A stretch of DNA of 64,000 nt from Sipunculus nudus (taxonomy: Eukaryota > Annelida > Sipuncula > Golfingiida > Sipunculidae): NCBI GenBank assembly GCA_026874595.1, contig CM049321.1, forward strand, positions 14,651,479 to 14,715,478, read 5' to 3'. This document shows, piece by piece, positions 48,701 to 59,344 of this stretch. Positions within the stretch are counted from its first letter, which is position 1, and each line of letters starts with the position of its first letter. The notes under the pieces are model-generated. The model had not been told where the DNA came from and searched no databases. It saw nothing but the letters and a program-made list of their open reading frames with translations. Both the position numbers and the translations under genes were made by a program.

Positions 48701-51700
48701 GTGTTTAAAAACCATCATAAACGGTCATAGCAGGCAGCGGGAAAATCAGCAGCTTCTTAAAAAGCAAGATTTCCGCTGCCTTGGGAGCGTATTTTAAAGG
48801 CGGTCTATAGTAGTTCGGTCTACTTTAATCCGTTTTACAGTAAACCTGTTGCTACAGGCAAATCCTTTTGTAGTCTGTGTGAGGCCAGTTTTGATATCAT
48901 TTGACCTAATACTTTCCATGTAATACCACTGTTTGCAGCATAGTATATCGGATTAATGACCAAGTATGGACAGCAACATATCCGTTTTACTGAATACACC
49001 GAATTGAAATTTTATATACAGCTAATTAAAGTTCGGACGCAAAGCGTCCTACTTCAACACTAAGGTAGTCGGATTTAGTATAATACGATTTGGATAAGAA
49101 TCAAGTAGGACCGAAACTTATCAGAAATTAATAGAGCTATTACCCCATTAACCCAATGAAAAGTATAGCAAAACGGTCAATATGTTAAATGTATAGATAA
49201 ATTGATTTGAGAGAAGAATATTTTTGTATGAAAATTAAAATGTAATAATTACATAATGTGTCGTAATTAACACTTCTTACACTGAGAGAGATTTGATTTT
49301 TTTATACAATACTGTGAGTCAAATACAAAAGATATTTAACGTGCACGATTAAAGATTTTGATTTTTTTACATTCAGTCTGCCCCTCGGGTTATTCTACTT
49401 ATTATGAGACATGCTACCATTTCGCTGGAACATCACGGTCATGGAAAAGTTCACGTGACTATTGTCAAGCACGCGGGGCTGATCTCGCTCGGGTACCGAA
49501 TACAGCCCATCACACGTAAGTTCTTGTTATTAGGCAGATATAATATGCATCATATTTTAAAACCTGAATCCCTCAGATCTAGGAATTACAGTATTGAGGT
49601 CGAATACGTTAATTTAAAGTAAAATTTAAACACATTTTCAAGCACATTTTTATGAAAACAACCTTGCCCACAGAGAATTGCACTAACTTATTCACGATCA
49701 GGGGAGATAGGGTTTTATACCTGAGAACAGTAGTGTGGGTATTTAGCAAAATGGATGTTACGTTTACAGAATGAATACCAGTTTTTCTTTTGTTACTGAA
49801 AACTCATTTATTTTGACAATTTTATTTCAGATTTCTTCGAAACAGGATATCGGGAGACACGTGGATTCTGATGAACGACCGTCGTGAAGAGGGAACTTTT
49901 GAATACAACTCATATGAAAGGGTAGCTCAGAGTTAAGCAGATAACCGACGATAGCTAAGATTCCTTATGTACGGTATGGAGAATGTATATGGTATTATTA
50001 ATTATGCGCGGATTCGGCATGCGGAATGAGTATCCATCAAAACGAATCGCTCCATGTAGAGATTTTTGTCGTATCCTCATGGTAAACAGGAGCAATACAT
50101 AGAAAACACTCATGCTGACGTGAAGGTACATATGAAATGTTTCAACACGTATTCAGCATTCCGCATTCCATACATAAGGAATCTAAGCGTTAGATTTTAC
50201 CTCGCCGATCCATGAAAACCACGCACCCATGCTATGTTGTACGGTGATGAATCTGTTTGATCATACTGGTTGATCACATCTCTCCCCTTTGGTTTAGATC
50301 ATAGTAAAATAACACATACTACTGTTTAAAGGATCCCGACTAGTTGTGTCCAACATGTACTTTTCAAAATATTCGGACACTAGACTTTCCGACTACATTA
50401 GTGACACTCTTAGGGCACGACTGACATTTAGTTTTCAAGTCCATTTATATCGACATATTTCAGTCAAAGTTTAGATATTTATTCTGTTAGGTTCCTCCGG
50501 GGGCCGCGATTCGTACTTGGTCACAGTTAACATACCCATCGATGCTGGATCATGGGACACAATCACAACAGGTGGTCAAGAGGGGAAACTCCGGGGGGGG
50601 GGGGCTGTTGGAAAATTTAGGGCTGTAGCACGAAGACTTTCTTCACATTTGAACTAAAATCACTTAGAAGGATCTTCTGCCAGGGGCATTTATAAAATAT
50701 ACTCTTGTATTTTTATTTTATTTTTATATAGAAACAAAACCTGCGAAGCAAGTCCTCTCCACAAATACATTTGCCTCGATCAAAGTGTGCCCAGTTATTT
50801 AGTAAGAGTGTGACTAAACAAAATTTGACTAAAGTCGGCTAACTATTGCACGTCTTCATGAGTTGTATGAATAGCTCATATTTGTAAATGATATGACAAA
50901 AAAAGATGCAAGACCTGGCAAACTTATATGTCAGTAAACATATGATAACTTAGTCTCAAATTTATTTCTAAGATCCCTGACAAAGCTATAATATATGACA
51001 GATTTTTTCCCGTGTCAATATTTTTTCTAGCTTTACTTTATATAGTAGAAGCACGTCACTAGAGAGCTCAAGAGCTTTGGCATATGACCAATGACAGCGA
51101 CCTACTCGGGAGGAAATATTAAACGTAGATGGCCTACTCAAATATCCAGTTTATTTGATAACTAAATAATTATTCATTTACTATTGCTGTACATTTCACA
51201 TATCAGGCCTCTGGTTGAATTTTTACTTAAAAAGGTCCCTTTAAACGATCCACGAGAAATATATGGAGATACAGTGGCTCGTATATAGGACATACAGAAT
51301 TTTATTTTTATTTCGTTCCCACGCGACAGTATCTCGTTCCAATGCTAAAATTATCTCGCCCGAACGCGATAGTGCCTCGTTCTCACGCAATAGTGCCTTG
51401 GTCCCACACGTTAGTGCCTCGTTCTCACGTGATAATCATCTCGTTCCCACGTGATAGTGCCTCGATCCCACGCGATAGTGTCTCGTTTCCACGCGATAGT
51501 ACCTCGTTCCCACGGAATAATCACTTCGTTTCCACGCGATACTGCCTAGTTCCCACGCGATAGTGTCTCGTTCTCACGTGATAATCATCTCGTTCCCACA
51601 CGATAGTGCCTCGTTCTCACGAAATAATCATCTCGTCCCTACGCGATGGAGCCTTGTTCTCACGTGTAATCATCTCGTTCCCATGCGATAGTGCATCGTT

Positions 51701-54700
51701 CTCACGTGATAATCATCTCGTTCCACCGCGATAGTGCCTCGTTCTCACGTGATAATTATCTCGTTCCCACGCGATAGTTCCTCGTTCCCACGCAATAATC
51801 ATCTCGTCCCAACTCGATAGTGCCTCGTTCCCACGCGATAGTATCTGTTCTCACGTGATAATCATCTCGTTCCCACGCGATAGTGCCTCGTTCTCACGTG
51901 ATAATCATCTCTTTTCCACGCGATAGTGCCTCGTTTTCACGTGATAATCAACTCGTTGCCACGCGCTAGTGCCTCGTTCTCACGCGCTAGTGCCTCGTTC
52001 TCACGCAGGAGTGCCTCGTTCCCACGCGATAGTGCCTCTTTCTCACGTTATAATCATCTTGTTCCCACGCGAGAGTACCTCGTTCTCACGCGATAATTAT
52101 CCCGTTCCCACGCGATAGTGCATCGTTCTCAGGAAATAATCATCTCGTCCCCACGCGATGGTGCCTTGTTCTCACGTGTAATCATCTCGTTCCCACGCGA
52201 TAGTGCATCGTTCTCACGTGATAATCATCTCGTTATCACGCGATAGTGCCTCGTTCCAACGCAATAATCATCTCGTCCCCACTCGATAGTGCCTCATTCC
52301 CACGCGAAAGTGCCTTGTTCTCACGTGATAATTAATCATCTCGTTCCCACCCGATAGTGCCTCCTTCTCACGTGATTATCATCTCCTTTCCACGCGATAG
52401 TGCCTCGTTTTCACGTGATAATCACCTCGTTCCCACGCGATAGTGCCTCATTCCAACGCGATAGTGCCTCGTTCTCACGCAAGAGTGTCTCGTTCCCACG
52501 CGATAGTGCCTCGTTCCCACGAAATAATTATCCCGTTCCGACGCGATAGTGCATCGTTCTCACGTGTAATCATCTCGTTCCCACGCGATAGTTCCTTGTT
52601 CTCACATGCTAATCATCTCGTTTCCACGCTATAGTACCTCGTTCTCACGTGATAATCAGCTCGTTCCAACGCGATAGTGCCTCGATCCCACGCAACAATC
52701 ATCTCGTCCCCACTCGACAGTACGTCGTTCCCACTCGATAGTGCCTCGTTCTCACGTGATTATCATCTCGTTACCACGCGATAGTGTCTCGTTCAAACGT
52801 AATTATCATCTCGTCTCCACCCGATAGTGCCTCGTTCTCACGTGATAATCATCCCGTTCCCACGCGATAGTTCCTCATTCTCACGTGATAATCAGCTCGT
52901 TTCCACGCGATAGTGCCTCGTTCCCTCGCGATAATCATATCGTTCCCATACGATAGTATCTCGTTTCCAGGCGATAATTATCGCGTGTGCATGCGTTAGT
53001 ATGCTATGCTAGCTAACGTCCTAATGTGGACAAGAATTTTCACATTCTTGCGATGTGGACATTTTAGCCACCGTACTCAACCTTAAGGAATGAAGATTGT
53101 GTTTGGATATCCAGAACAACAATGGGATGGAACATTGGAGATTGTTCTGCTCGCAAGCCTTCTCTCTGTTCAATGAAAAGTAGTAAGTAACCAACTTATT
53201 GTCTGTTTTTATAGTACATTTAAACATATAAATAAATCACCGATACATTATGTTTAAAAGATATAACATTAATTAGACCAACACAAATCCAATTTCGAAT
53301 GTTATACTCAGTCTTAATGACAAGGGAATATGTTTGGACCAGAGAAATGTTGATGAGCTCCAAGTCTATTTATGTAAACTGAATTAATTAAATTTTAATC
53401 ATATGATCAACGAATATCCTGGAAATTGTTTTCCAATCCGATATGAAATGGATATCATGATTATATCTGCGATAATTTAATTTTATCGTGGCATTTCTAA
53501 AGTTTCATTGATATATAAATATCTATTCTGTATCCCATATATCCGATTTTAAAACTGCGTTTCACGAACCATGATTATAAACTAGAAATAATTACATAAT
53601 CAGAAATAATTGAAATATTATCATATCAATACAGATAGGTACGGCATTGATGTGACTTCGTGTAGTGGTACAGAGGAAAGTCTAAGCAACTGTTCCTCAA
53701 GAACAGGACTATGTCCGTCTGATCATGCTGTCGGTGTCGCTTGTTCTGTCAGATTCTCACAGGTGATAATTTTTTATCATTTTCAAATAATTACCAGCCC
53801 ATTTGACATCTGTTGGCTACTCTATAGTTCGTGAATGGATAGGTTCTGATTAAGTGGAATCACATGTATGATAACTAGTATATCATATATACGAAGTATT
53901 AAATTTACGAAGAAAAGGCTTCTTCATCCTTTTTGATTATATTAGGCGATGGTAACCGATTCCATATTTATATTCTTACTAAACCAATAATTACTTTATT
54001 GGTTAAATACATGTTGGGTCTGATACTCAAAGGCCATCGGTGGCACTCGCTTCCTCAAATTTATATCCTTTGTCTAACGCACCTGCTGGTCCTAAATATT
54101 TAAACACCAATCGCTGGTTGCTCATGTTGCACTCGGTTGTGGGTGATACACGGCCGTGGGGCACGATATTTTAAGTCTAAAGTGAATCCACAGTGAATGT
54201 TAGCCCAGCATTCCCCGACTGGGACTCGAACTCGCGATCTTTCGTCTTTTGGTCCTGTGATCTACTACCCTCCCCGTGGACCACAAAAGCATGGGCGTTC
54301 ATCAATATCACAGAAATTTAGGCAGTGCTTTTCTAAGACACGTGTACATGGTAGAACTAGAAAGACGTTAGAACTTTCTTTACTCTCAGTGTTCTGAAAA
54401 CAGGAATAAATTTTTGTTTACTTTTTGTTCCCATAAACCACAAAAACATTCGTTCATGAAAGTTTCCGTTTTTTAACACATATTTCCACAATGAACAATT
54501 CATTACATCATCTAGAAAAATCGAACCGTTTGGAAACAAGGATATAATAATATTATTTTTATTGTATTATACATATGTCAATACTTTATACCCTCAATGG
54601 AATCACACGTGGGTAATGGTAACATCAAGAACAATTCAGAAGCTTTTTATTTTATTCTTATAGCATTTCCAAGGAAACAAATCTTTGCTGAGAGGAAGGA

Positions 54701-57252
54701 TTTTTTATCAAGGAATACTTCAGATTTGGCGTGATCAGGAGTGGCGACATGTTTGTGACACTAACTTTACACTAGAAGACGCCAGGGTTGTTTGTCGTCA
54801 GCTCAGAAACCTCACATACTCTCGGTTTATGATTCAACACATACGTACAGGCAAGATCACGTCTTTGCATTGTTACTAAACATATCACCGATACGCGACA
54901 TATGCAAAATTACATAGTGATACAGAAGTACTAATCAGTTGTGTAACATAAATTCTCTGTATAAATACAGACATGAAAAAAAAATACTTTTCTCTATTAC
55001 TGAGACATATATAACACATGGATTAACATGAATCATATGGGGGCATTGCAGAAAATTATTCATTTTTTATGTAATAACTGAAATGGTCTATACCTGTAAA
55101 TAGGTAAAGATGGAACTCTCTAAAAGATAAGACCACAAATTGGAAATGAATTATTTCCACTGATACTGGTATCGTAAATAATTTCAGATCATGCGCTGTT
55201 GCAAAAGGTGGTCAACTCGTCGATGCAGGATGAAGTATGTCCACGTATGGCAGCCAACAGATTTGTTTGTTCAAACGTGAACTTTTATTGTGAAGAGGTT
55301 GGTTCACACCAGCAGAAGGTGTATTTCAAACTTTTGAAAAATATAATTTATTGAAGTTGATAGATCTAACATTCTTATATGAGACTGAAATATAAGGAAA
55401 ATAGCACAAATCGAAATTATTATAGTTAATCATGTCTATCAAATCTATATACCTCATTTTTATGATAGTTCCTGCTTTGATTGGTACCCGTGCATATTAA
55501 ATATTCCGTTTGTATATATACAAATATTGTATGAATGGTTAATTTAACAACAGTTTTTTTCAACGAAATCAGCAATACTCGTGTGCCCACAATCACCACG
55601 GTTCAGAAGAATGTAAAATGTGTGGACATTGTGAGGGCGGTAGGTGTTTTCCAGACACTGGAGAATGTCCCGACGGCAGGTGTTCTCCTGGTCACGTGGG
55701 ACAGAAATGTGATACAGGTAATGTAAATTCTGCATAATTATTCAAGGGAAATTACCAAAAGAAAGAATTCAATATAAAATTAACAACAGCTACTCCCTAG
55801 TTTACATAACACCTAAAATAAAAACACACGGATTAATTTTTGGGGGGTATTATCTAAAAAAAATTACTTTTTTGCGATCTGAAAAAGTAGTGACAAAGGT
55901 CTGCAGGAATAAGATAGCAGAATGTAATAATAAAACATGATTAAATGTTTCGATTCTCCTAATCACAATAGAAAGCGATTTGTCGATATATCACTTATTA
56001 TTCAATTAGAATGTACTGACCGGAAATGGGGTGAAAATTGCGGACAAAAATGTGGGAAATGTAAAACGGGCCAACCATGTGACGTCAGACATGGGACCTG
56101 CCCCGAGGCTGCGTGTGAGGACGGGTATATCGGAAGTAACTGTGACTTGGGTGAGATATCCAGGTGTTTTTTTATGTCGTCTGCACATATGTTCCGAGAT
56201 TTATCATTGAAATTGTTAGTCGGGATCCGAATCGTACCTCCATGAATAAGCCAACTCATCCGTTTCTAAAAAAATAGAAAAACTATCTAGAAAAAAATCT
56301 TTATATGATTAGAATCATCTCAGTAAAATAAAATTTTGAATTATTCTAAAACACGTAATATTCACAGTGTGTCCGAGGGGGAAGTGGGGTCATGGCTGTC
56401 GTAACAAATGCGGTAAATGCGCTTTGGGAACGTGTCACGCCGTAAATGGGAGTTGTCCTGCTCACAAGTGTGAGGCCGGTTATCATGGTGAAACATGCAA
56501 ATCAGGTAAGCATTAGATATTGGTGACAAATTATTGTCGCCGGTGAATGATAGATCCTAAATCCAGATATCCGAAACAGAAATAGAGACACCTTATAAAG
56601 ATTTATAGTTAAGTGAAGATTGTTCGTGGTCTAAGTATTCAACAACGATCTGATTAATTTTGTCCTTACTAATATCACTTGTGTCCAAAAAGAGACATGT
56701 CCAATTTTTGTGTACACAGAATGCCAGTCTGGTAAATGGGGTCTTGGTTGTTCAAACAACTGCGGGAGTTGTATCGGAGATCAATGTGACAAAAAGAGCG
56801 GAAAATGTCTGACAGAACTGTGTCTCCCTGGTTTTCGTGGAGAAACGTGCCAAGAAGGTTAGTCATGGGTAACAATTATATCTCCTGTATTTTGGAGGAA
56901 CATTTCGATGATGACTGAAAACCATGCGTCTGGGAACAACCTAAACATAAATCGTTAAATTCACCACATATTTCAAGTTTATATTTTCAAAAGTACACAC
57001 CTGCCATTATCGAACCCTTTCAATACATTTTCTTTTGGGCCCTCTGTAAAAATTATCAAAAGAGCATATTAATTCTACTTTCCGGGAAAACTGACGGGTG
57101 GACTTTAGCAATTAATATCACGTCACGTTTTGTGCATTTCTAACAGTTAGTTTCAACTAAACTCTTGTGACATAGAAAAATGTCTTTGCAATGTATATGT
57201 GCTTTGGTCATTTTCATATTTGTTAAACTAGTTTATACATATTTTGTTTATA

Positions 57253-57331
<79 letters not shown>

Positions 57332-57619
57332 TGAATTTGTATGCAAAAATTTTCATCGTATACTAAACAAGGCCACAGAGCTAACTGGCCTTTCTGATGA
57401 TCATACTGGTACTCCATTTTCCTATTCCATTTTCTCATTCCAGATTCATGCCTTTGTATTAATGCTCAGACAGCTGATGAGGTTAAAGAAGCTTGCCTTG
57501 ATACGTCTACTGGAGTTGGCCTCATTGCGACTTTCTTTGTACTTGGAGCAGTTGCTATTGCAGTTTTTGTCTTCCAGTACCTGTACTTGAGCAAAGGATA
57601 CAAAATAAAGTTGAGGTGA
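41487..57619 (+). CDS. Modular cell-surface receptor: 3 CTLD - SRCR - 4 EGF-like - TM
   Basis: Type I membrane protein, probably a pattern-recognition or scavenger-type receptor; ligand unknown. Seventeen exons were read by eye: 41487-41625, 41896-41986, 42613-42721, 44859-45003, 46389-46476, 47988-48156, 49377-49515, 49831-49921, 53068-53182, 53635-53762, 54664-54850 (or -54844), 55188-55318 (or -55297), 55573-55717, 56010-56150, 56368-56505, 56720-56857, 57444-57619. Reading phases agree at every junction. Order: three C-type lectin domains, SRCR half-domains, four SREC/MEGF-type EGF-like repeats, one TM helix and a tail of about 9 residues without signalling motifs. AATAAA lies at 57763-57768. 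The true 5' end lies upstream, possibly at 31042/31490. Each domain assignment is firm; that all exons form one transcript is inferred from phase and order. Confidence 0.78.
42429..42576. mobile_element. pogo-type MITE, 144 bp, TA target duplication
   Basis: CAGTAAAACCTC (42431-42442) is exactly inverted as GAGGTTTTACTG (42563-42574). TA flanks both sides. This is the classic end and target of pogo/Tigger MITEs. It has landed in sequence whose right edge (ATATTGCACACCCCTA, about 42583-42598) looks like a hAT terminus. Located in CTLD 1 intron 2. Confidence 0.8.
42880..43868. repeat. 30-bp minisatellite, about 33 units, in the CTLD1-CTLD2 intron
   Basis: The unit is AAACTAGTAAAACATGCGCC followed by CACGATAGGT, with point changes. 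The period is a multiple of three, so long open frames appear on both strands (168 codons plus; several minus). They repeat a 10-residue unit (IGKLVKHAPT or FTSLPIVGAC). There are no unique spacers between units. Confidence 0.92.
44010..44858. other. Intron sequence before CTLD 2
   Basis: AT-rich with a T-rich tract at 44480-44520. No exon was recognised before the acceptor TATTTTAG at 44851-44858. Confidence 0.4.
44859..48156 (+). CDS. CTLD 2 of the receptor (three exons)
   Basis: The exons read CPSGWRYFENKCYFYNRQRS...W..ARVYC...GGDLARI, then FLRLHGFVDAWFLLNDRQNE, then ASYVNWGPRQPNNGDTGSIW...NEDCV...MSWHDFPCGDSHKSVC. This is the best-preserved domain. The long loop carries QPN, between the mannose-type EPN and galactose-type QPD, and WHD stands where WND is usual. 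It is therefore the one domain of the three that might bind Ca2+ and sugar. Its last exon is 169 bp against 109 and 115 bp in CTLD 1 and 3; the extra length is the long loop. Confidence 0.9.
45090..45775 (-). mobile_element. Antisense LINE reverse-transcriptase fragment in CTLD 2 intron 1
   Basis: Minus-strand 45768-45547 reads SKGLLFLILFQIHMDKLFKG, then GNEFTGVVVFADDL. FADD at 45609-45598 is the RT catalytic motif, and the preceding L.LILF.IHMD matches the motif before it. Further down, with frameshifts, CERFAEEFYVSNNPKKAKVL and YGSQ/W-like text follow. It is a dead non-LTR fragment opposite in direction to the host gene. Confidence 0.65.
47098..47335 (-). mobile_element. tRNA-derived SINE, copy 2 (minus strand)
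   Basis: On the minus strand: TGGCTCAGGGGTAGAGCACA (A-box-like) and GTGAGTTCACATCTCAAC (altered B-box), then the family body including GTGTATCACTCAC. Same family as 38.5 and 58.9 kb. It lies in CTLD 2 intron 2. Confidence 0.65.
47392..47604 (-). mobile_element. Short G-tract-rich MITE (CAGGGGCGG family), copy 2
   Basis: Read on the minus strand: CAGGGGCGGGTCAAGGATTT, AGGAAAAAG, GGGGTTCAATCC, ATGAAAACCCTAAAAA, G runs, GTCCGGACCCCC, CGGATCCGCTTCTG. This is the same block order as 6976-7160. Poly-C/poly-G runs make it hard to assemble. Confidence 0.55.
48307..48846. mobile_element. 540-bp MITE-like element in the CTLD2-CTLD3 intron
   Basis: GGTTTACTGTA (48307-48317) is inverted as TACAGTAAACC at 48836-48846. 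A second inverted block just inside matches (GTCCGCTTTAAAGGTACGCTC versus GACCGCCTTTAAAATACGCTC in reverse). No clear target duplication. Confidence 0.55.
49377..53182 (+). CDS. CTLD 3 of the receptor (three exons)
   Basis: The exons read CPSGYSTYYETCYHFAGTSR...W..SRDYC...GADLARV, then FLRNRISGDTWILMNDRREE, then PPYSTLRNEDCVWISRTTMG...GDCSARKPSLC. Cys positions and W.L(M)ND are kept. The EPN/QPD loop is absent, as in CTLD 1. Phases again run 1-2, 2-0, 0-1. Exon 3 is 3.1 kb from exon 2 because a 1.7 kb minisatellite fills the intron. A consensus donor GTAAGT follows 53182. Confidence 0.87.
50731..50785 (+). pseudogene. Possible relic of a CTLD C-terminal exon
   Basis: After an acceptor-like TTTTTATATAG the sequence reads NKTCEASPLHKYICLDQ. 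This resembles the CTLD C-terminus (C...F/Y-I-C), although the Cys spacing is 9 rather than 7 and the phase does not match exon 2. It may be left from a lost fourth CTLD or chance. Confidence 0.25.
51310..52995. repeat. 21/22-bp minisatellite with alternating units, about 1.7 kb
   Basis: Two related units alternate: CTCGTTCCCACGCGATAGTGC and CTCGTTCTCACGTGATAATCAT, giving a dimer of about 43 bp with frequent breaks. About 75-80 monomers in all. The second unit carries CACGTG (E-box core) many times, and the first carries ACGCG. It lies between exons 2 and 3 of CTLD 3. Confidence 0.9.
53635..55318 (+). CDS. SRCR half-domains (three exons)
   Basis: Exon 53635-53762 reads RYGIDVTSCSGTEESLSNCS...LCPSDHAVGVAC, a good second half of an SRCR domain; no first half was found before it. 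Exon 54664-54850 reads RGRIFYQGILQIWRDQEWRH...VCD...LEDARVVCRQL, a good first half. Exon 55188-55318 (VVNSSMQDEVCPRMAANRFV, CSNVNFYCEE) is a weak second half in which one Cys of the usual set is lost. For 54664 either C/GTACAG at 54844 or a GC donor at 54850 keeps phase. SRCR domains bind proteins or microbial polyanions in scavenger receptors. Confidence 0.7.
54115..54295 (-). mobile_element. tRNA-derived SINE, copy 3 (minus strand, diverged)
   Basis: On the minus strand: TGGTCCACGGGGAGGGTAGTAG head and GCGAGTTCGAGTCCCAGTCG (B-box GTTCGAGTCC), then body text ending GCCGTGTATCACCCAC. Lies between the SRCR exons. Confidence 0.6.
55573..56857 (+). CDS. Four SREC/MEGF-type EGF-like repeats (four exons)
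   Basis: One repeat per exon, the last three all phase 1-1 and 138-141 bp. Each has the pattern ..C..G.WG..C...CG.C..G.C....G.C....C..G..G..C. Examples are KWGENCGQKCGKCKTGQPCD, KWGHGCRNKCGKC and KWGLGCSNNCGSC. The first, 55573-55717, is more divergent (CAHNHHGSEECKMCGHC). Such repeats form the stalk of SREC, MEGF and Draper-type scavenger or engulfment receptors. Confidence 0.85.
57257..57331. repeat. (TA)n microsatellite in the last intron
   Basis: Nearly pure TA dinucleotides with one GTA and one AAA interruption, about 110 bp before the last exon's acceptor. Likely length-polymorphic. Confidence 0.9.
57444..57619 (+). CDS. Transmembrane and C-terminal exon of the receptor
   Basis: After the acceptor TTTTCTCATTCCAG the exon reads DSCLCINAQTADEVKEACLD, then GVGLIATFFVLGAVAIAVFV and FQYLYL, a clear membrane helix of about 24 residues. 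The tail is SKGYKIKLR and TGA at 57617-57619. There is no ITAM, ITIM, TIR or NPxY motif, so any signalling would need a partner. AATAAA at 57763-57768 is followed by an A run near 57782. Confidence 0.85.
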
Positions 57620-57629
57620 TGTCACTGGA

Positions 57630-58900
57630 TAAATTACTGTATTTCACAAACCGACACGTTTGTTTTAAATTCATATAAGACGTCCTTTAAAGTATAAACG
57701 TATATTTAAAGTATATTTCTTTAGCATCCTGGCTGTAAGTTCTTCATGAATGTATGCTACTAAATAAAATTTGCATTCATTAAAAAAAAACATTTAACAA
57801 ACAGTTTAAAATAAGATTAGAGAAGGCATCAGATTAGAGTGTCAGTATCTTGTTCATTTCTCTTTATAAAGAAAAATAAATTTGAAATTTAGTTTTTAGC
57901 CAGATATTAACATGGTAGAGAAAAAATACTTTCTCACGACATTGGTTTGTAGTTATATGCTAAATCACAGAAGGGTGGCTTAAATTAACTGGATGCTTTA
58001 GACCCTGCACTTTAAGGATTTTTTTTAAAATAATTTCAAAATATCAATCGAATATGTATGATTTCATCAGTAAATGTAATACCAGAAAGTGCACTTTACA
58101 AGTTTTAAGCTTATATGTAAATATTTTAGGAGGTCTCATTTAAATTGGTAGTAACTTTCGAGAAAATGCTTATGGAATATTACCATAACCAGGCATACAG
58201 TTAAAGACATCAAGTCGATTTCATACCCATAGTAACAGAAATGATACGGTCCTAACTTTAACACTTTGGAAGTATTATAATTTGCTATACTCACTATATA
58301 ATAACAGTATTTATACTGTGCTTTAAGTGTATCAAAAATGTGGACCGGCTCACCTAAAAGAATCAACTGAAAGCAATGAAAAATCAAACCATATCGGACT
58401 GCCGTTTCATATTTTTTCCTTTCCATTTAGAGTGAGCTTTCTTTTAAATTAAATAACTGAAATGCAATCACGAGATGCACATGTATATAAACATGCAATG
58501 ATGAACACATCCGTTTTATTGGAATTTGCCTATTACTCGTTCATTTACTATACTTAGACGACTTAACTACGTAGTTTTCGTTTATAATAAAAAATTACGC
58601 GCGGCAATAATAACAGAAAGCTTGATGAGTTTAAATGGTAACACTATTTTAATCTGTACTAATGTAACAACATGAGTTAACAATCATCTTTTCTTTGATT
58701 GACACAGTTTACATTAATATAGAAATTAAGGCTTATAAATGTTTCTTGTAATGAACTGTCACAGAAAATAAATTGTATTATTCTCAATGCTGGCCATGGA
58801 CCACGCCACATGACTCAGTAGATTATCAATGTATTACGTACATATAGACCTGGAATAAAAGACCCAGGATAATGCATTTCGTCATTATTTGGTAATTCAT
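57630..58900. other. 3' flank of the receptor gene, nothing else recognised
   Basis: AT-rich sequence with the polyadenylation signal at 57763. A 96-codon minus-strand frame (58136-58426) has no recognisable motif. Confidence 0.4.
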
Positions 58901-58904
58901 TGAT

Positions 58905-59320
58905 TACTGCATCCAGTAGTGCACAGGTCTTAGAGCCGGGAGAACGTGAGTTCGAATCTCAGCCGAGGCGGCGAGTTTATTTCACAGTCGGTCCCACCCA
59001 GGTTGTGCGCTCTGCAGGCTTAATGTGAAGGTCGTGCCCGACGGCACACACACAAACGAGTGCGCCTTTCGGGGGTTCCTCGGTGGTATAACCCAGCCGT
59101 GAGGACGATTACGCTACCAGGGGCTGCAGGTGTAGTAGTCACCGGACCTGGTTAACGCCAGGATATAATAATTGAGAGGAAGCATGTGATACTGTCCTGT
59201 CACGTAGTCCGAAACCGCTATGGAATTCTGCAGATGTACATATACTTAGTTAGGTTAGCATTTGAAAAATATGGAGGCGGTTACCTCAAGAAAATATTGA
59301 AAAAAAGCACACAGTAAATA
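58905..59320 (+). mobile_element. tRNA-derived SINE, copy 4 (plus strand)
   Basis: The head carries GTGAGTTCGAATCTCAGCCG (B-box GTTCGAATCTC). The body holds CTCTGCAGGCTTAATGTG, GGGGTTCCTCGGTGGTATAA and CTGCAGATGTACATATACTT. The tail is TATGGAGGCGGTTACCTCAA and an A-rich end. Most complete copy in the window and the reference for the other three. Confidence 0.72.
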
Positions 59321-59344
59321 TCTCACTGGAATGTTTTTAAATAA

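Noticed and set aside
51263-52634. Ser/Arg/Pro-rich frames of 63-73 codons
   Set aside because: They are translations of the 21/22-bp minisatellite.
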